NCBI GenBank assembly: GCA_003254905.1
Contig: QANU01011877.1
Coordinates: 102,994-166,993 of the forward strand
Length of the DNA stretch: 64,000 bases
Source of the DNA: Nissolia schottii
Taxonomy: Eukaryota; Streptophyta; Magnoliopsida; Fabales; Fabaceae
Direction: 5' to 3'
Positions within the stretch are counted from its first letter, which is position 1, and every line of letters begins with the position of its first letter. Of this stretch, positions 49,140 through 61,372 are shown piece by piece. Under the pieces are notes generated by a model that was given only the letters and a program-made list of their open reading frames with translations, was not told the DNA's origin and searched no databases. The translations under genes were made by a program, and so were the position numbers.

Positions 49140-51039
49140 CCATTGTTTCCATCATAACTTCAACTGAGCGGTTTATGTTTGCTCAAGGTGTCACCAAAAC
49201 TTACTACTAAATGCTACACTTGAAATTCATTGCCAAAATTAAGGCCCCTCTCTGTCTGACTTTAACCAAGTTGCTGACATATTGTAACTTGCCATTGGAT
49301 AGGTATATACACATTTGTAATTACATTCAAGCTTCATAAAAATGAGGAGAGATTGAGAATGCGACTGAAACCAAATGCTGATTATGATGTATCTACTTGC
49401 AATCATGAATAGTCAGTAGTAAAGTCAATACTATTCGATACGCTTAATGCACATCCGCATCATATTACATCTAAGTTTTAACCTACTAGGAGGTAAGCTA
49501 GCTAGATCGGACGATGTCATAATATTTTATCATAAAGCATATTGTTAAAATATAGACCTCTCTTAATAATTTTATCAATGGTTTTTCAAGACCTTTATCT
49601 TTGGTTACTGGATTGCCTTCCATTTATTTTATTCTTTTGATTGAGGCTTTTCCAGGCCTTGCCCATGCTTAAACTACGTAAGGCGAAATTTTGTCATCTT
49701 TTTACAATAAGGGCTATCCCGATTTTTTTTTCTAATGCATTTGTTCTTAGTATTATCTTGTTTAATGTGTTCACTTATTCAACTTGTAATATTTTTTTTG
49801 GCATTTTATCAACCAATATTCAATCGCATTCAACATAGCAGGTCTTGCTCCTATTGTGTGGTATAGTTTCCGCTTAAGTTTGTGTAGTACTCTTTTATTA
49901 TAAAGAACACCTAAAATATTCTTCCATTTCATATACACAGCTTGAATCATGATTTACTTTTCCACTTATACTTTCTTTATTTTGGATAATGGTTGATACA
50001 TCTTTAATGTTTATTTATTGATTTTAATACATTGTTGTTAAAACTTTCTTATACTATTAAAGAATTTTATACTATTGTATTTGTCATTTTTGAGATTGTT
50101 ATTGTATGAATTAAAATATTTGAGGTATGATGCATGATTGGTAAATATTTTTTTTTAGATTGATAGTGCATGAAAATTAAATCCATATTTTGTTAATTTA
50201 ATTATTTTCACTCATTTTGGGATTATTGAATTATATGATTTTTTTAAAAAATTTAGTCTATTGAGATACAGTGAGTAGATCATGAAGTTCTATTTTAGAA
50301 TATTTTAGGTATGAGATTTTTTGTTTTGTTTTGTAAATATAGGTTAAAAGGTTAGAAGATTGGCTTATAGCTCTAAAGTTTATGGTGGAACAGGAACCTT
50401 TAATCTTAGCACCATAGGTTGTGGGTTAGAAGAGCACCACAATGAAGTTTTAAGAGGATTTAAAAGGTCTGATTTAGGGCATATCTTAGGAAAAATTATT
50501 TTAGAAGGGTGAGTTGACTTATTCTCAAATTACATTTTTATAAGAAAATTAAATAGAAAACTTTGCAAAGATTGCAATACTATTCTAGTAAAGAGCTTAA
50601 ACTACTCAATACATGGCCTTGTTTATGGATCTTCGGATTACAAGAAAAGTGAAGAGAATTGGTCAAGAAAAGACTTGAAGGATCAAGCGGTGACAATCGA
50701 AAGGTGAAAAATAAAGGAACTTTCAAAAAAAATATTTTAGAGGAAATAGTTGGGGGCACAATTGCTAACAAATGGTGGGATAAGATTTAAGGAATTAAAA
50801 TGTAGCAAGAGACAATTGGGGGGATCAAAAGGCTTCACCCTAAAAAAAAAAAGTGGGGGGGAGGTAATCATGCACGATAGGGCTAAGCATTGTGTAAAAG
50901 TGCTGCTGAAATTTGGAGGAAAAAGATATTATGTGGCTAGGAGAGGTACTTAAAAAGGGTGGCGAGCAGAGCCGGAGCTCATGAATTGGATTAGTTATAC
51001 CAATTCTTAGGTGAGAAGAAAAGAAGTATTTACAGGCTA
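49140..51039. other. Intergenic, possibly the decayed 5' part of the LINE
   Basis: AT-rich sequence with no intact gene. From about 50340 the base composition changes and short purine-rich open frames appear on the plus strand, immediately before recognisable reverse-transcriptase remnants at 51040. These could be its eroded upstream half, but no endonuclease motif can be read. Confidence 0.4.
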
Positions 51040-52740
51040 GTAAAATGTAGGAAAAGAAAGATGAGATTTAGAAATGTATTAAGGATGAACTAAGTAAAGT
51101 TTTGGTCACGAAACAAGATATTAAGAAAGGGTGAAAAAGTTACTTTCTCAAGTCATTTATAGAAGGATATGAGATTCTTGCAATCAGATAGGATAAATAC
51201 TAAAGAGGTGGATCAAAATTATATCTTTCATTGTAAAATTCGAGAGTTTGAGGGAAAGAAAGCTTTGAAGGGAACAAATAATTATAAGAATAATTATAAG
51301 GTAGGGGGACATGATAAAATAACTTCCATATGGTAGTATATGACTTTTGTCCAGAGACGAAGATATTGAGGACAAAAGTATGTTTGGAAAAGGGAACAAA
51401 GACAAAAAAAAAACCTTACAATTATCATTATCTTGAGATAATTTTTATGTTAATTTTGGTATCTCCAAAAAAGAGGGATGCATGAGATGTGTCTCGAAGG
51501 CAATTTTTACACTAATTTCTATACCTCCAACAAAAAGGTATGCGGGAGGCGTGCCTTTATTGTTCCATCATCTTCGTCCTTTTTGTCATAGGATAGAAAC
51601 CAAACACTACCTATAGGTATGGAAGTGTTTAGGAGGGAAAAACATAAGTTGGCTCCAAAAGTTGTTTAACGAGATTATGAGGTCCAATAAAATGTTGGAT
51701 ATGTGGAGAAGTACTTTAGTTCCTATCTATAAAAACGAAGGAGACATACAAAACTAGACAAATTACATATGATCCATATTATGAAGTTGTGTTCGAGGGT
51801 ACCTGAGCATAGATTTAGACAAGAGATCACAAAATATATCAGTTAGGTTTTATGCCTGAGAGATCTACCATAGAAGCAATTTACTTGTCACCGATAGATT
51901 GAGTGATATTAGAGGGATCAAAGAGATTTATACATGATTTTCATTGATTTGGATAATGCATGAGATTTATACATGAGATTGCCTATATTTGAACAATTAA
52001 ACATATGTATGTTGAAGTCATGCCTAGTATGAGGAAACAAGGTGGAGTGACAAAATTTTCCAAAACCAATAAGATTGCTCTAAGGGACACTGAGTCTTTA
52101 TCTTTTTATCTAGATGTGGTTGCCAAGCATATTCAAGATTTGGTGCTAGTTTTTTTGCAAATAATATAATCTTAGTAGAAGAATCAAGAGAACTGAATGG
52201 GTAGGGATAAACATTGGAAGCATATGGAATGTTAGATTAGCAAGAAATGTACACATTCACATTTAGAGGTGAAAATTAGAGATGATATCATGACACAACA
52301 TGATTTAAGCATCCGGGATCCATTATCCAAAATATTGGAAAAGTAGAGGGAGATCGTAATGAAATAAAGGAGTTCTTAGATGTTATTTGTGATCAAGAGT
52401 AACATTAAAGTTTAAGAAAAAATTTTACAGCTCAACTGTTAGACATGTACTCTTGGGCAATAAAAACCCAACAAAAAAATAAGGTTAATGTTGCAGAGTT
52501 GAGAATTTTGTTTTGAATGAGTTGTCACACTGGACAAGATATAATTATGAATGAATGCATTAGAAAGAAAGCTGGGGTAACAACCTATGAGGAAAAAATG
52601 GTTAAATCTCGCCTTATATGATTTGGGCATGCGTAAAGAATGTCTATTGAAGCCCTAATATAGAGAATAGATCATATGGAAGGGGCATCCAATAACAGGA
52701 GATTGATGGAGACCTAGAAAAAAAGGTAAGTAAAACTATT
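51040..52740 (+). pseudogene. Decayed L1-type non-LTR retrotransposon (LINE) reverse transcriptase
   Basis: Read across frames, plus-strand pieces match plant L1-type RT in the right order: PIYKNEGDIQN (51723 on), CSRVPEHRFRQEI, FMPERSTIEAIYL (51851 on), MIFIDLDNA-like text, FFANNIILVEESREL (52151-52200), then a 3' part resembling RNEC(I)RKKVGVTPYEEKMVKSRLIWFGHA (52540-52635). Functional elements encode FADD for the catalytic aspartates; here both are Asn (codons 52160-52165). Many stops and frameshifts break the gene. It is an old, dead copy. The ends and target duplication were not found. Confidence 0.8.
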
Positions 52741-52757
52741 AAAAGAGATATATTTTT

Positions 52758-53269
52758 GGTTTAAATATGTTTTAGGTCTTCAGCAAGTTTTCAAGATTTA
52801 ATTTAGGTCCCTAAATTTTTTTTTTCGGGTTTTGGTCTTAACATTAAAAATTACATGGTTTTAGTACCTGCCGTTAGTAGGACTCTGTTAATTACTAAGG
52901 TGGCTAACAAAGTGGTAAAACAAGCCCACCCAACACATAACCCAACCCATAACCTTCTATTTGACTTGAATTTGCCCCACAAATCATGACTCATCCACCA
53001 CTTAAAATTGGGCCAAATCGGAGACTATGGGTTGGGTTTGGGCCAAGTTATGGGTTTGCTGAGTTTATTTTACTCATATGACACTGTTGATGAAGCCTCA
53101 TCAGCAGAGTTTCACTAATTGTAGGAACCAAAGCCACAGAGTCTCACTAATGACACTGATTAAAATCTTGTAATTTCTTATATGTTTGGATCAAAACCAA
53201 AAGAATAATTTTTTAGGAACCTAAACCATATCTCACACGTTTGTCTGGGACTCGAAACATATTTAAGCC
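52758..53269. mobile_element. Non-autonomous Mutator-like element, 512 bp, 9 bp target duplication
   Basis: Ends are inverted repeats: GGTTTAAATATGTTTTAG at the left, and GGCTTAAATATGTTTCGA reading inward from the right (17 of 21 terminal positions match). Direct 9 bp duplications TATATTTTT flank it exactly at 52749-52757 and 53270-53278. A 9 bp duplication is the mark of the Mutator superfamily. The interior has no transposase, so it depends on an autonomous relative. It inserted just after the LINE remnant. Confidence 0.8.
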
Positions 53270-53326
53270 TATATTTTTTAATAGTTTGAATGCAAAACAT
53301 TTTTACGGTAGGATACTAATGCCGTG

Positions 53327-53616
53327 TATCATGAACCATTTCTCCCAAAAGCTTAGTCGTTAATTAAGACAATTAAAAGATTTTATATCTTGACATGCCC
53401 TTTCAGGCAAAAGTTATTTGGGGTTGAATCGTGGACAATGCACAAACTCACTTGTGTTGAAATTCAACTTATTTTATTTACAAGAAGGGGGGCGACAAAA
53501 GATATAACTCTAGACCAATGGTCATAGATCCTTTAGTATTATTAAGTTAATGAACCATTTTTCCCAAAAACATTAATTATTGGATCAATGTAATTGAATG
53601 ATTTTATATTTTAACA
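53327..53616 (-). mobile_element. Older TRIM-like element related to the one at 10275
   Basis: Two ~70 bp direct repeats (about 53327-53393 and 53546-53616) share ATGAACCATTT, TCCCAAAA and GATTTTATAT, and end TTGACA and TTAACA. The layout and text resemble the intact TRIM at 10275-10540 (compare TTTCCAAAAGCTTAAGCTAA with TCTCCCAAAAGCTTAG). Possible target duplications CCGTG (53322-53326) and CTGTG (53617-53621) differ by one base. The primer-binding site is no longer recognisable, so this copy is older. Confidence 0.55.
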
Positions 53617-54752
53617 CTGTGATTTTGATTTACTTGACTGGTTGCATCAAGTGGGGAAGCATCAAGCTTAACTGTTGTGGGATGGTTTGAGCTTTTATTT
53701 GTTGACTTATTTGTTCAATCAGATATATCCTGCAGAATGAAACCCCCAAAAATGCAGGTCTTTATCATGTTATTTTTACTTCTTTTTTTTTTTTTTGCCC
53801 TTTTGGGCGTGGGGAGGGTTGTAGAGAAGATCTATTACAAGTTTGGGAATTATATGTTTATTCATTTTATTGAGCTTGAGCTTACTTGATAGGCATTCGT
53901 GTCTGTTAAGTGGGGAACACAAGAGAAAGTAAGTATAAATAGAGTGATTGTGAATAGTGAATAGTGAAAGAAAGTAAATGTAAGTGGGTGGTTGTGAATA
54001 ATGAATAGTAGATAGTAAATAATGAAATGTAAGTTAGTGTCCTTGATAATAATGACATGTAAATGTGTAAAAAATAAAATTAAAGATAACTATATAAAAT
54101 TAAATTAGAGAACAATTTTTTTTTTCAACTCCCTTTATCTGTTATCTATTAGTAGAGATTACATAGCTTAGGGTCATGATGATAAGTGAAGCTTATAACT
54201 ACTGATAATTATCATAAGATTAGATCCTCACTCTACTTCAGATACTTTGATGGCATTATATTCACCATCTACGTTTGCTAATTGAGGAGTGAAAGCACTG
54301 AGTGTGGAAAATCTGGTTTTTGGTGTACACACTCGTGTGCCTACAATATAATTGATCGTGATCAATTTATGCACATCTCTTCAAGTGGTATGTATTCCTA
54401 CAATATATCTTTGATTTAAATGTTGTGTCATGAAATGTAGTATAATAGAGTGATGATTTGTGAAATCTTACAACCTCTTCCTCCTTTCTCAATGTTTACC
54501 TTTTTCTCTATGTTCCTTACAAGTCTTATTATATGCAAAAGTGCCTTGTTGCCTTCAATTTTATCTATTTCTTTCACAAGTTTTATCTATCTCAATAAAA
54601 CTAGTCGTATTCATGATCAAGATAATAGTAATTCACATGGGTGATATAACTGATATCAGACACGTTAAATGACTCAAGAAGCAGAATATGAGCAACAAAC
54701 ATTGACTATGACACGCAAATTGAAAAGCAAATTACAAGTAGAGTACACTAGT
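53617..54752. other. Dirigent 3' side, no other gene
   Basis: AT-rich intergenic sequence. Short near-repeats around 53930-54050 contain GAATAGTGAATAGTGA and relatives. The segment just before 54753 is probably the dirigent 3' UTR. Confidence 0.5.
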
Positions 54753-55751
54753 CTACTCAGTGAGGTAGATATTGAATTGCAGGATGGTGTCCACCCCATC
54801 TGTGGTGTGCTGGTCCTCCTTCAGAAGGGTCTCAAGTGCAGCATACCCTCTAGCATTCTCATACTTACCAGTCCCACCAATCACCGATATCTCGGATTCC
54901 GGGGACACGGTCCTATGGATCCCAAAGAGGCTTATGGTGTCCTCCAACCCATCATGGTGCTCATTCCCCCCATGAACCAAAACTGTCATCACAATAGTCT
55001 GGCTGCTACCATCCAATGAGCTAGCCATGTAGAACCCTTGTGCTCTTCCAATCACAGCAGAGTCCAATTCATGCCCCTCTGTTAGCTGGTCATCCACCAC
55101 CGTGACAGAGCCGAACATGAGCTTCTGGAGCGTGAATCCGGCGGGGAGGTTGCCAGCGGAGACAAAGGGCTGGTTGCTGGCCCCGGTGACAGTGTTGCTG
55201 GTGCCGCTGTTCTTGAAAACGGTTGAGGATTGGCCGCCATTGAGGCCTACAAGAAGTGGCAGGTTGTTGTTTGTGATGATGCCATTGATCTTGGGGTTAA
55301 CCAATGGGATTCCCCCCGTGATTGGGAAGAGGTTGTTGTTGAGCTTGGAGAATGGAAGGCCGGTGACATCGGTGTTCGCCACGATCCCCGCCACTACTCT
55401 GGCCGATGGGTGTGAGCCTCCGAGGATGTCATGCATGAAGAAAGACAGAGATGGCTCTTTTGCAGCCACCGGTAGTGGCGCTGTTGTTTCATCGGGGAGG
55501 GATGGGGTGGGACTAGCCACCGGTGGAGCGATGTCCTCTATTTCTGGAGTTGGGAGAATGGTGGCAGGGCCTACAAGGGGTGTTGTGGCCGAAGGAATAG
55601 CAGCTCCAGGTCCTGGTAGATTTCCCATGGCATGGGCTTCAGGGTACAATTCATCTAGGATGACCCTTGCAGAGTTGGCAACAAAAAATGTTGTGGTTAT
55701 AAACAAGAATGTGCAAAGGGTGGCCTTGACGGTGTTGTTAACATTGGCCAT
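54753..55751 (-). CDS. Dirigent protein, ESB1/DIR9-like (DIR-e class)
   Basis: Intronless, 332 residues. The start at 55751 gives MANVNNTVKATLCTFLF, a clean signal peptide ending near VANSA (27). The longer in-frame start at 55889 adds 46 residues without similarity and overlaps the likely TATA box. Residues 45-98 form a Pro/Thr/Ala-rich linker. The dirigent domain (about 101-330) begins LSFFMHDILGG and contains FGSVTVVDDQLTEG, RAQGFYMASSLDGSS, IVGG-like ISVIGGTGKYENARGYA and ends LQFNIYLTE. DIR-e members with this long N-terminal region include Arabidopsis ESB1 (DIR10), which helps lay down lignin in root Casparian strips; 332 residues is closer to DIR9. It would act in the cell wall, steering coupling of monolignol radicals. 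The exact orthologue is not settled. Confidence 0.92.
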   Translation of the reverse strand: MANVNNTVKATLCTFLFITTTFFVANSARVILDELYPEAHAMGNLPGPGAAIPSATTPLVGPATILPTPEIEDIAPPVASPTPSLPDETTAPLPVAAKEPSLSFFMHDILGGSHPSARVVAGIVANTDVTGLPFSKLNNNLFPITGGIPLVNPKINGIITNNNLPLLVGLNGGQSSTVFKNSGTSNTVTGASNQPFVSAGNLPAGFTLQKLMFGSVTVVDDQLTEGHELDSAVIGRAQGFYMASSLDGSSQTIVMTVLVHGGNEHHDGLEDTISLFGIHRTVSPESEISVIGGTGKYENARGYAALETLLKEDQHTTDGVDTILQFNIYLTE

Positions 55752-55839
55752 TTTACGCAAATAGGAACTTTTGTTGTTGCAGTGAGGATGGATTTTTGTT
55801 AGGATTTGAGATGGTGATGATGCAGATTTCTGGCTGTGA

Positions 55840-55848
55840 TTATATATA
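55840..55848 (-). promoter_or_regulatory. Probable TATA box of the dirigent gene
   Basis: TATATATAA on the minus strand, about 90 bases upstream of the start codon at 55751, leaves room for a leader of roughly 60 bases. No other core element was recognised. Confidence 0.6.
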
Positions 55849-55889
55849 CGCACAAATTCAATAGGTTGTGTTTGTGAGCAAATCTTCAA

Positions 55890-58800
55890 GTGGAGCTGGT
55901 AGGATCTTTGATCAAGGAAATTGGAAAATGAAAAAACTTTGGGGCTGATATTGTATGGGGTGGTTGGATATTAGTGCATAGGGTGTGTGCGCTTTGGTTC
56001 AAACAACTCCACAATACTAATTTCATTAAAAATTTTACTCGTTTATGATCTTTGGACGCATACAGTTTCCAACACAGTCACAAAAAAATTGGCTTCTAAT
56101 GCAATTATTCAATGGTTTTTTTTGTTGATATCTTAGTTCTAGGATTGATTTGCCTCTCAATTTGAATATCAGGTGCCTAACCTATTAGGACGCCAACATT
56201 TTTCTCCCTTTAGATTTTAATTTTGTATCTCTCAAACAAATTTTTTTTGTTTTCTCTATTTCAATTTCAAATTTCAGGTATAGAAAATATGTTTTTGTCC
56301 TCACATCTTTATCCCCTATTCTTTTCCTAATTCCAATGTAGCCTAAAAACACATAAATAAAGTACATTTTTACTATGGGCTCCACAACCTTATACAGGTC
56401 AAATAGCAATTTTTTATGTCTATCATAGGCCCAAAAGCATAATAGGAGAACATCTCAAAGCCCAGATGTATTTACCAAAAAGGATATTTTTGTCAGACCA
56501 AAATAATTGAAGCCTTATTTTGAAGTCTAAAAAGAAAAGCCCTTCAGACCAAAATAAAAAGAAAAAGGAAAGCCCTGTTTGGTACCTGCAAGTTCCAAAA
56601 TCTATTTGGTCAAAAGAAAAGTAATTCCAAAATCTAGTATGTAAGGCGTTAGTTTTATAAATAATGTTGAATATATGTAATAGAAATAAGAAATATTTTC
56701 TGAAACCAAATAAATCTTGTTACTTTCAAACAATATACTGGATGTAACTGATGAATTTAACTAATATGTTATAAACCATCAATTAATCAAATATGAAGTT
56801 AGAGTGTAGAGATACTTTGCCAAAAAACAAATTAATCTAGAGGTAGAGGAACAAATTCTAGCAATCAATCAAGGTTTAGGTTTAAGAGATTAATTTCTAT
56901 GCAGTGCCCAGCGTAAATGAATTTTACATTTTCATATAATCATGTGTTACTACATCAATAAAAATGGTTCACCCATTCCTTCAATAGTTTCACATACTCA
57001 TCATATAAGAAGAGGGTGAAAAACTATCTTCAATTTCTAAACAAAATTCTTAGAATATGAAATGCTCTTATGCTTTTAGTGTTCATTATTGGTACACACC
57101 ATCATTCCAAACACTTTAATTAATACTCCATGCACAAAATATATGGGAGCTACTATTTTTTTCCTTCCATTTTTCCCTCTCTGTATTTATTTCTTTCACA
57201 AGGTATCAGGTGTCCCCTTTCACGAGTCTTGGGTGCACAGAAAATTTTAGGATACACATTCTAATCATCTGAGTAACGATTATCCCTTAATAAAGAGGTT
57301 GAAAAAGGTATACAGAAAGGGAACGTAAAGGTTATTATCTCTCCTTGTAATTTGAGACTTATTTGCAACCACTTTTTGTCAGCAAAAAGATTATATATCA
57401 ACCTGAATAATAATTAATATAATAATATAAGAAAAAGGGAGGAAAAAAAATGGAAAAAGTCGCACCTCTTAGTCAGCAAACTAAGCCCAAAAAAAGAGAG
57501 GGAAAAACAATAATATAAAAATAAGAAAAAAGTCATTTTATATATAGGGTTCGGACCTGATGAAGTTGAGGTGATGATGGCGAGTGTGAAACAGCAAAGG
57601 GACAAAAAATAACTGAACATGAAAAAAAGAAACATAAAACTGGAAAGAATGGAATATTTAGGGTTTAGTGACATGCAAATTAAGGGCAACATGCTCATTT
57701 TCATTTAATATATGAATAAAATTCGGTTATGTTTTTAGTATATATGTTTTTATAAGGATATTGATACTTCTTTATATTTCAATAATCATGATTTATTTTC
57801 ATACTTAAAATAATAAGTATTTTGAGTTAGTTAAACACATGATTAATTCTTAATTATAAATAATCATAGGATATTAATACCCTTAAATTTAATAAAGTAC
57901 CGGAGTAATGTCCATAAAATATTAATATGTTAATTTAATTTGCTAATGCATGTTCCTCCTGCAATATTCGTAAATTATTCCTATTAGGTAAGCGTGGCCT
58001 GCAATGTAGTCATGGATATACTGATCAATCCTAAGTTATAGCAGAAGAATTCTCGTGGCAGCATATGCATCTCTATTTTATACACACACACACTAATATA
58101 TAGTAATGGGTGCAGTGAATTTAATTATATATTATATGATCTAGATCAAAGTGATAAAAGGAATTTGCTTTTAGTTACATGTCTATAACTGTCTGGGCAA
58201 GTTGATTTGACTTTTTTTTATGTAGTTCCCAATTGCATATATTGGTCTTGTTTAATGAAAATTTGGAAAAAGAAAAAAGAAAAGGACACAAGTTGGAAGC
58301 AACTTCGAAATGGTTCTATAGTGATTAGTTATCATCATTAAATGGGGATTGTTTGCACTTTTTTATATTTATTGTTTGGTCCCTTTGGAATATTAGAAAT
58401 AAATTGGTATTTGATAATGCTCAACCAAATTAGGCGGTAGAGAAATTGCTAATCAAGGTTAGACTTGGGTTAATTTTGGATGAAAGGATGTGATGCTAAA
58501 TATGCACAAGCTGCGAACGAGTTATCACTAAGGCCCAAATTAGTTCTGCTACATGTACACCCATATTCCATACACTTGTATAATAATATTGTGGGCCCCT
58601 AAAATAACCGTCACATCCATTCTCTCTCCCACCCTCACCAAAATGCGCGTGAAGTCACGCTTCCCACTTGCAATACATTTTGTTTCCACTTCCTTTGGTT
58701 TCCACGAGTTTAGTGTGGGAATATTAATAAGCAAGTGCGAGAATATTAGAGAGTCTTCGTTGCATGAATGTTAGTTCCATTCCTATGCTACTTTTGGTTG

Positions 58801-59040
58801 TATGCCTGCAACACTCATTTGTCCAGCAGCAGTGAGAATATATTCCTGTATCATTTTGATACTGGCAGCTTGGTTTCATTTTGTTCTAAATCACTTGATC
58901 ATAGTTGTAATTCTAATTTTGTGCCACAATCTTTGGAAATTATTTTTTTTTAATGAACTTAGAACCTAATCTTTTAGGGATTATGACATATAAAGGCCTT
59001 GAGAGTTGCATTCTGAATAACCAGTCTTAATGTTTGCCTG
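55890..59040. other. Intergenic, no gene recognised
   Basis: AT-rich sequence with short open frames only. At 58340-58440 the plus strand reads roughly FYIYCLVPLEY, which weakly recalls the RNase H-side region of plant L1 elements, too decayed to call. No RNA gene was seen. Confidence 0.5.
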
Positions 59041-59681
59041 TGGATAATGTTTGCACATACGCCTATTTAATGTTTACACTTACGCCCATTTAAAGTTGGC
59101 ACACTTCTACAATACATCAGATTCTGCATTTTTATGCATTTGTGACAAACACATAATACTTATATCACACTATCTAATGTTTATCATGACAATATGTAAA
59201 AAAATTGTGTCAAAATGTTTATAATATTTATGCATTAATTGTTGAAAGGTTGAGAATGTGCCAAAATGCACATCCTCTTCCTCAACAAATTAAGACAAAA
59301 CCTGTGATATGTGGATAATGTTTTCACATACGCCCATTTAATGTTTGCACTTATGCCCATTTAAAGTTTGTACACTTCTACAATACATCAAATTCTGCAT
59401 TTTTATGCATTTTACTTCTACAATACATCAAATTCTGCATTTTTATGCATTTGTGACAAACACATAATGCTTATATCACACCATCTAATGTTTATTCATG
59501 ACAATATGTAAAAAATTGTGTCAAAATGTTTATAATATTTATGCAGTAATTGTTGAAAAGTTGATAATGTACCAAAATGCACATCCTTCCTCAACAAAGA
59601 CAAAATCTGTGACATGTAGATAATGTTTGCACATACGCTCATTTAATGTTTACACTTATGCCCATTTAAAGTTTGCACATT
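59041..59681. repeat. Tandem repeat, ~2.2 copies of a 270-305 bp unit
   Basis: Units start at 59041, 59312 and 59617, each opening T(G/A)GATAATGTTT(G/T)CACATACG. The third is cut after about 65 bp. Each full unit contains CATTTAAAGTT, TCTACAATACATCA, ATTCTGCATTTTTATGCATT, GTGACAAACACATAAT and CAACAAA blocks. Unit 2 has an extra internal duplication of 40 bp (59375-59414 repeated from 59415), which explains its greater length. Confidence 0.9.
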
Positions 59682-59810
59682 TAATTTTCTGTTATATGCA
59701 TGTTAGTGATGAATGAATATTAGAACGCATAAAACTTCAGTACAATAAAATTTCACAGAGACGTCCAAGAACAAAACTCTTCATGGAAATCAAAGAAAAA
59801 AAACATGAAA

Positions 59811-59915
59811 ACGATGATGATGATGATGATGATGATGATGATAATAAACATAATAGAAAATTGAATGACAATGATGAGAGGATAATCAAAGAAAGGATGA
59901 TGATGATGATGATGA
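59811..59915. repeat. (GAT)n microsatellites
   Basis: Two runs of ATG/GAT trinucleotides at about 59813-59842 and 59896-59915 within purine-rich sequence. Apparent Ile/His/Ser-rich open frames on the minus strand are by-products of the repeat. Confidence 0.9.
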
Positions 59916-60147
59916 TAATCAAAGAATGGATAACGATGATAGGAAGATAAGAGAATGACAGAGGATGATGATGATGACAATGACAAACATAACAGAACAA
60001 GGATGGGAGGTTGAAGACGATGAGTGAAAACAATGACGAGAACAAGTTCAGGATTTGGGTGCGCGTTGTGTATAATTATACGTTATACGTATAATCATCA
60101 TTAATTGACAATAAAACCGTATAAACCATTGGTGTATATACGGGTGT

Positions 60148-60770
60148 ATGGATATTGGGGGTACATGGAGCATTTTTGAACCCAAATCAACTCTAGAAAA
60201 TAGAGATTTTGGTGGAGCTCCTCCCATTAATGTAATTATAGTAGATGTTTGGTGGTTTTATGGTTTGCTTTCTCGTAACTCTGTTTGTGGCTTGCTTCTT
60301 GTTCTTCTTGACTGCTTTGTACATGCGGTTCTCATTATTATGTACCATCTTGACCGCATTTGTGTTTGGATGGATGCTGCTATCTTTTGGGAGATTACTG
60401 ATTGTGTTATTAGGTGTGTGTTGAAAGCATTGGTAGTACATTGAGATCAATATCTTTGAGCGCTTTGGTGGTGTTTTATATGGGTTGTGCTTGATCTTGG
60501 ATGAGCTTTGTTCATCTAGGTGACATGGCTAAGTTGTGCCAGCTATCTCTTTGCTTTTCTCCCTCCTCGATGGTTTTACCGAAGGAGTTTGGAGGGATTC
60601 TATTAGATTTCTAATTTTGTGGTATATTTTATTTTTGTGTGTGTTTTTTATTAGGTGGCTATGACCTTTTGGTTTCATTGTACTGTTTATGTGTTGTATT
60701 GTGTACTCTTGCTTGTTCGACTTATTGCTTTAATTAGGAGGCTTGAGCACTTATCTTCATAAAAAAATTT
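60148..60770 (+). mobile_element. Possible LINE 3' end remnant
   Basis: The stretch has higher G+T and a 98-codon open frame without a recognisable domain. It ends GGAGGCTTGAGCACTTATC, then ATAAAAAAATT, the style of 3' tails of plant non-LTR elements as I remember them. No RT motif and no target duplication were found. It could equally be ordinary intergenic sequence. Confidence 0.3.
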
Positions 60771-61334
60771 ATATATACTATCAAATGGAAAAATAAATGA
60801 TTGTTCACTTTAATTAGAAGAGAAATTAAAAGCTTAAACCTTTAGATTAATAAAATAAAGTTTGTATATGAATCTTATCGTATTGATTTAGAAATACAAA
60901 CTCTTATTTTCTCTTTTAAAGTGACATTCATTAATTCATCAGAGAATTCAAACCCAAATTAAAAATTAATTAGAACCTAGGACATTTTGTTTTTGGTGTG
61001 TTTTGGTCCACCTCCCTCCTAAAGGACGCCTACCCTATACATTGAAAGACAAAATTAGGAGTCATCTAACTAATAAAATTACCTATGCAAAACATGAGGG
61101 AACAATGCTGGACCAGAAACCCAAAAGATAGTAAAAGAATTGAAGAAAAGAATATTCTTGAAGTGATAAAAGAGGCTTTTGCTTGCATTCAAAGGGGGAC
61201 ATGCAATGCAATGCAAAAGTGGGGGTGAAACCGAAAGGAATTTATAGAAAGTTGGCCCCCTTTTCACCCTGGAAATTTGAGCAGCCCATATTCTATGACC
61301 CAAGAACAAAAACAAAAAAAAATTGGATGCATTA

Positions 61335-61372
<38 letters not shown>

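Noticed and set aside
54669-55764. Open frames on the plus strand opposite the dirigent gene (116 and 220 codons)
   Set aside because: They lie antisense to a well-supported intronless gene and carry no domain. Long antisense frames are expected opposite GC-rich coding sequence.
58340-58510. Possible RNase H-side LINE fragment
   Set aside because: Only a short weak resemblance with several stops, not enough to annotate as a feature.
59737-60045. Minus-strand 102- and 77-codon frames rich in Ser, Ile and His
   Set aside because: They are generated by the GAT/ATG microsatellite.
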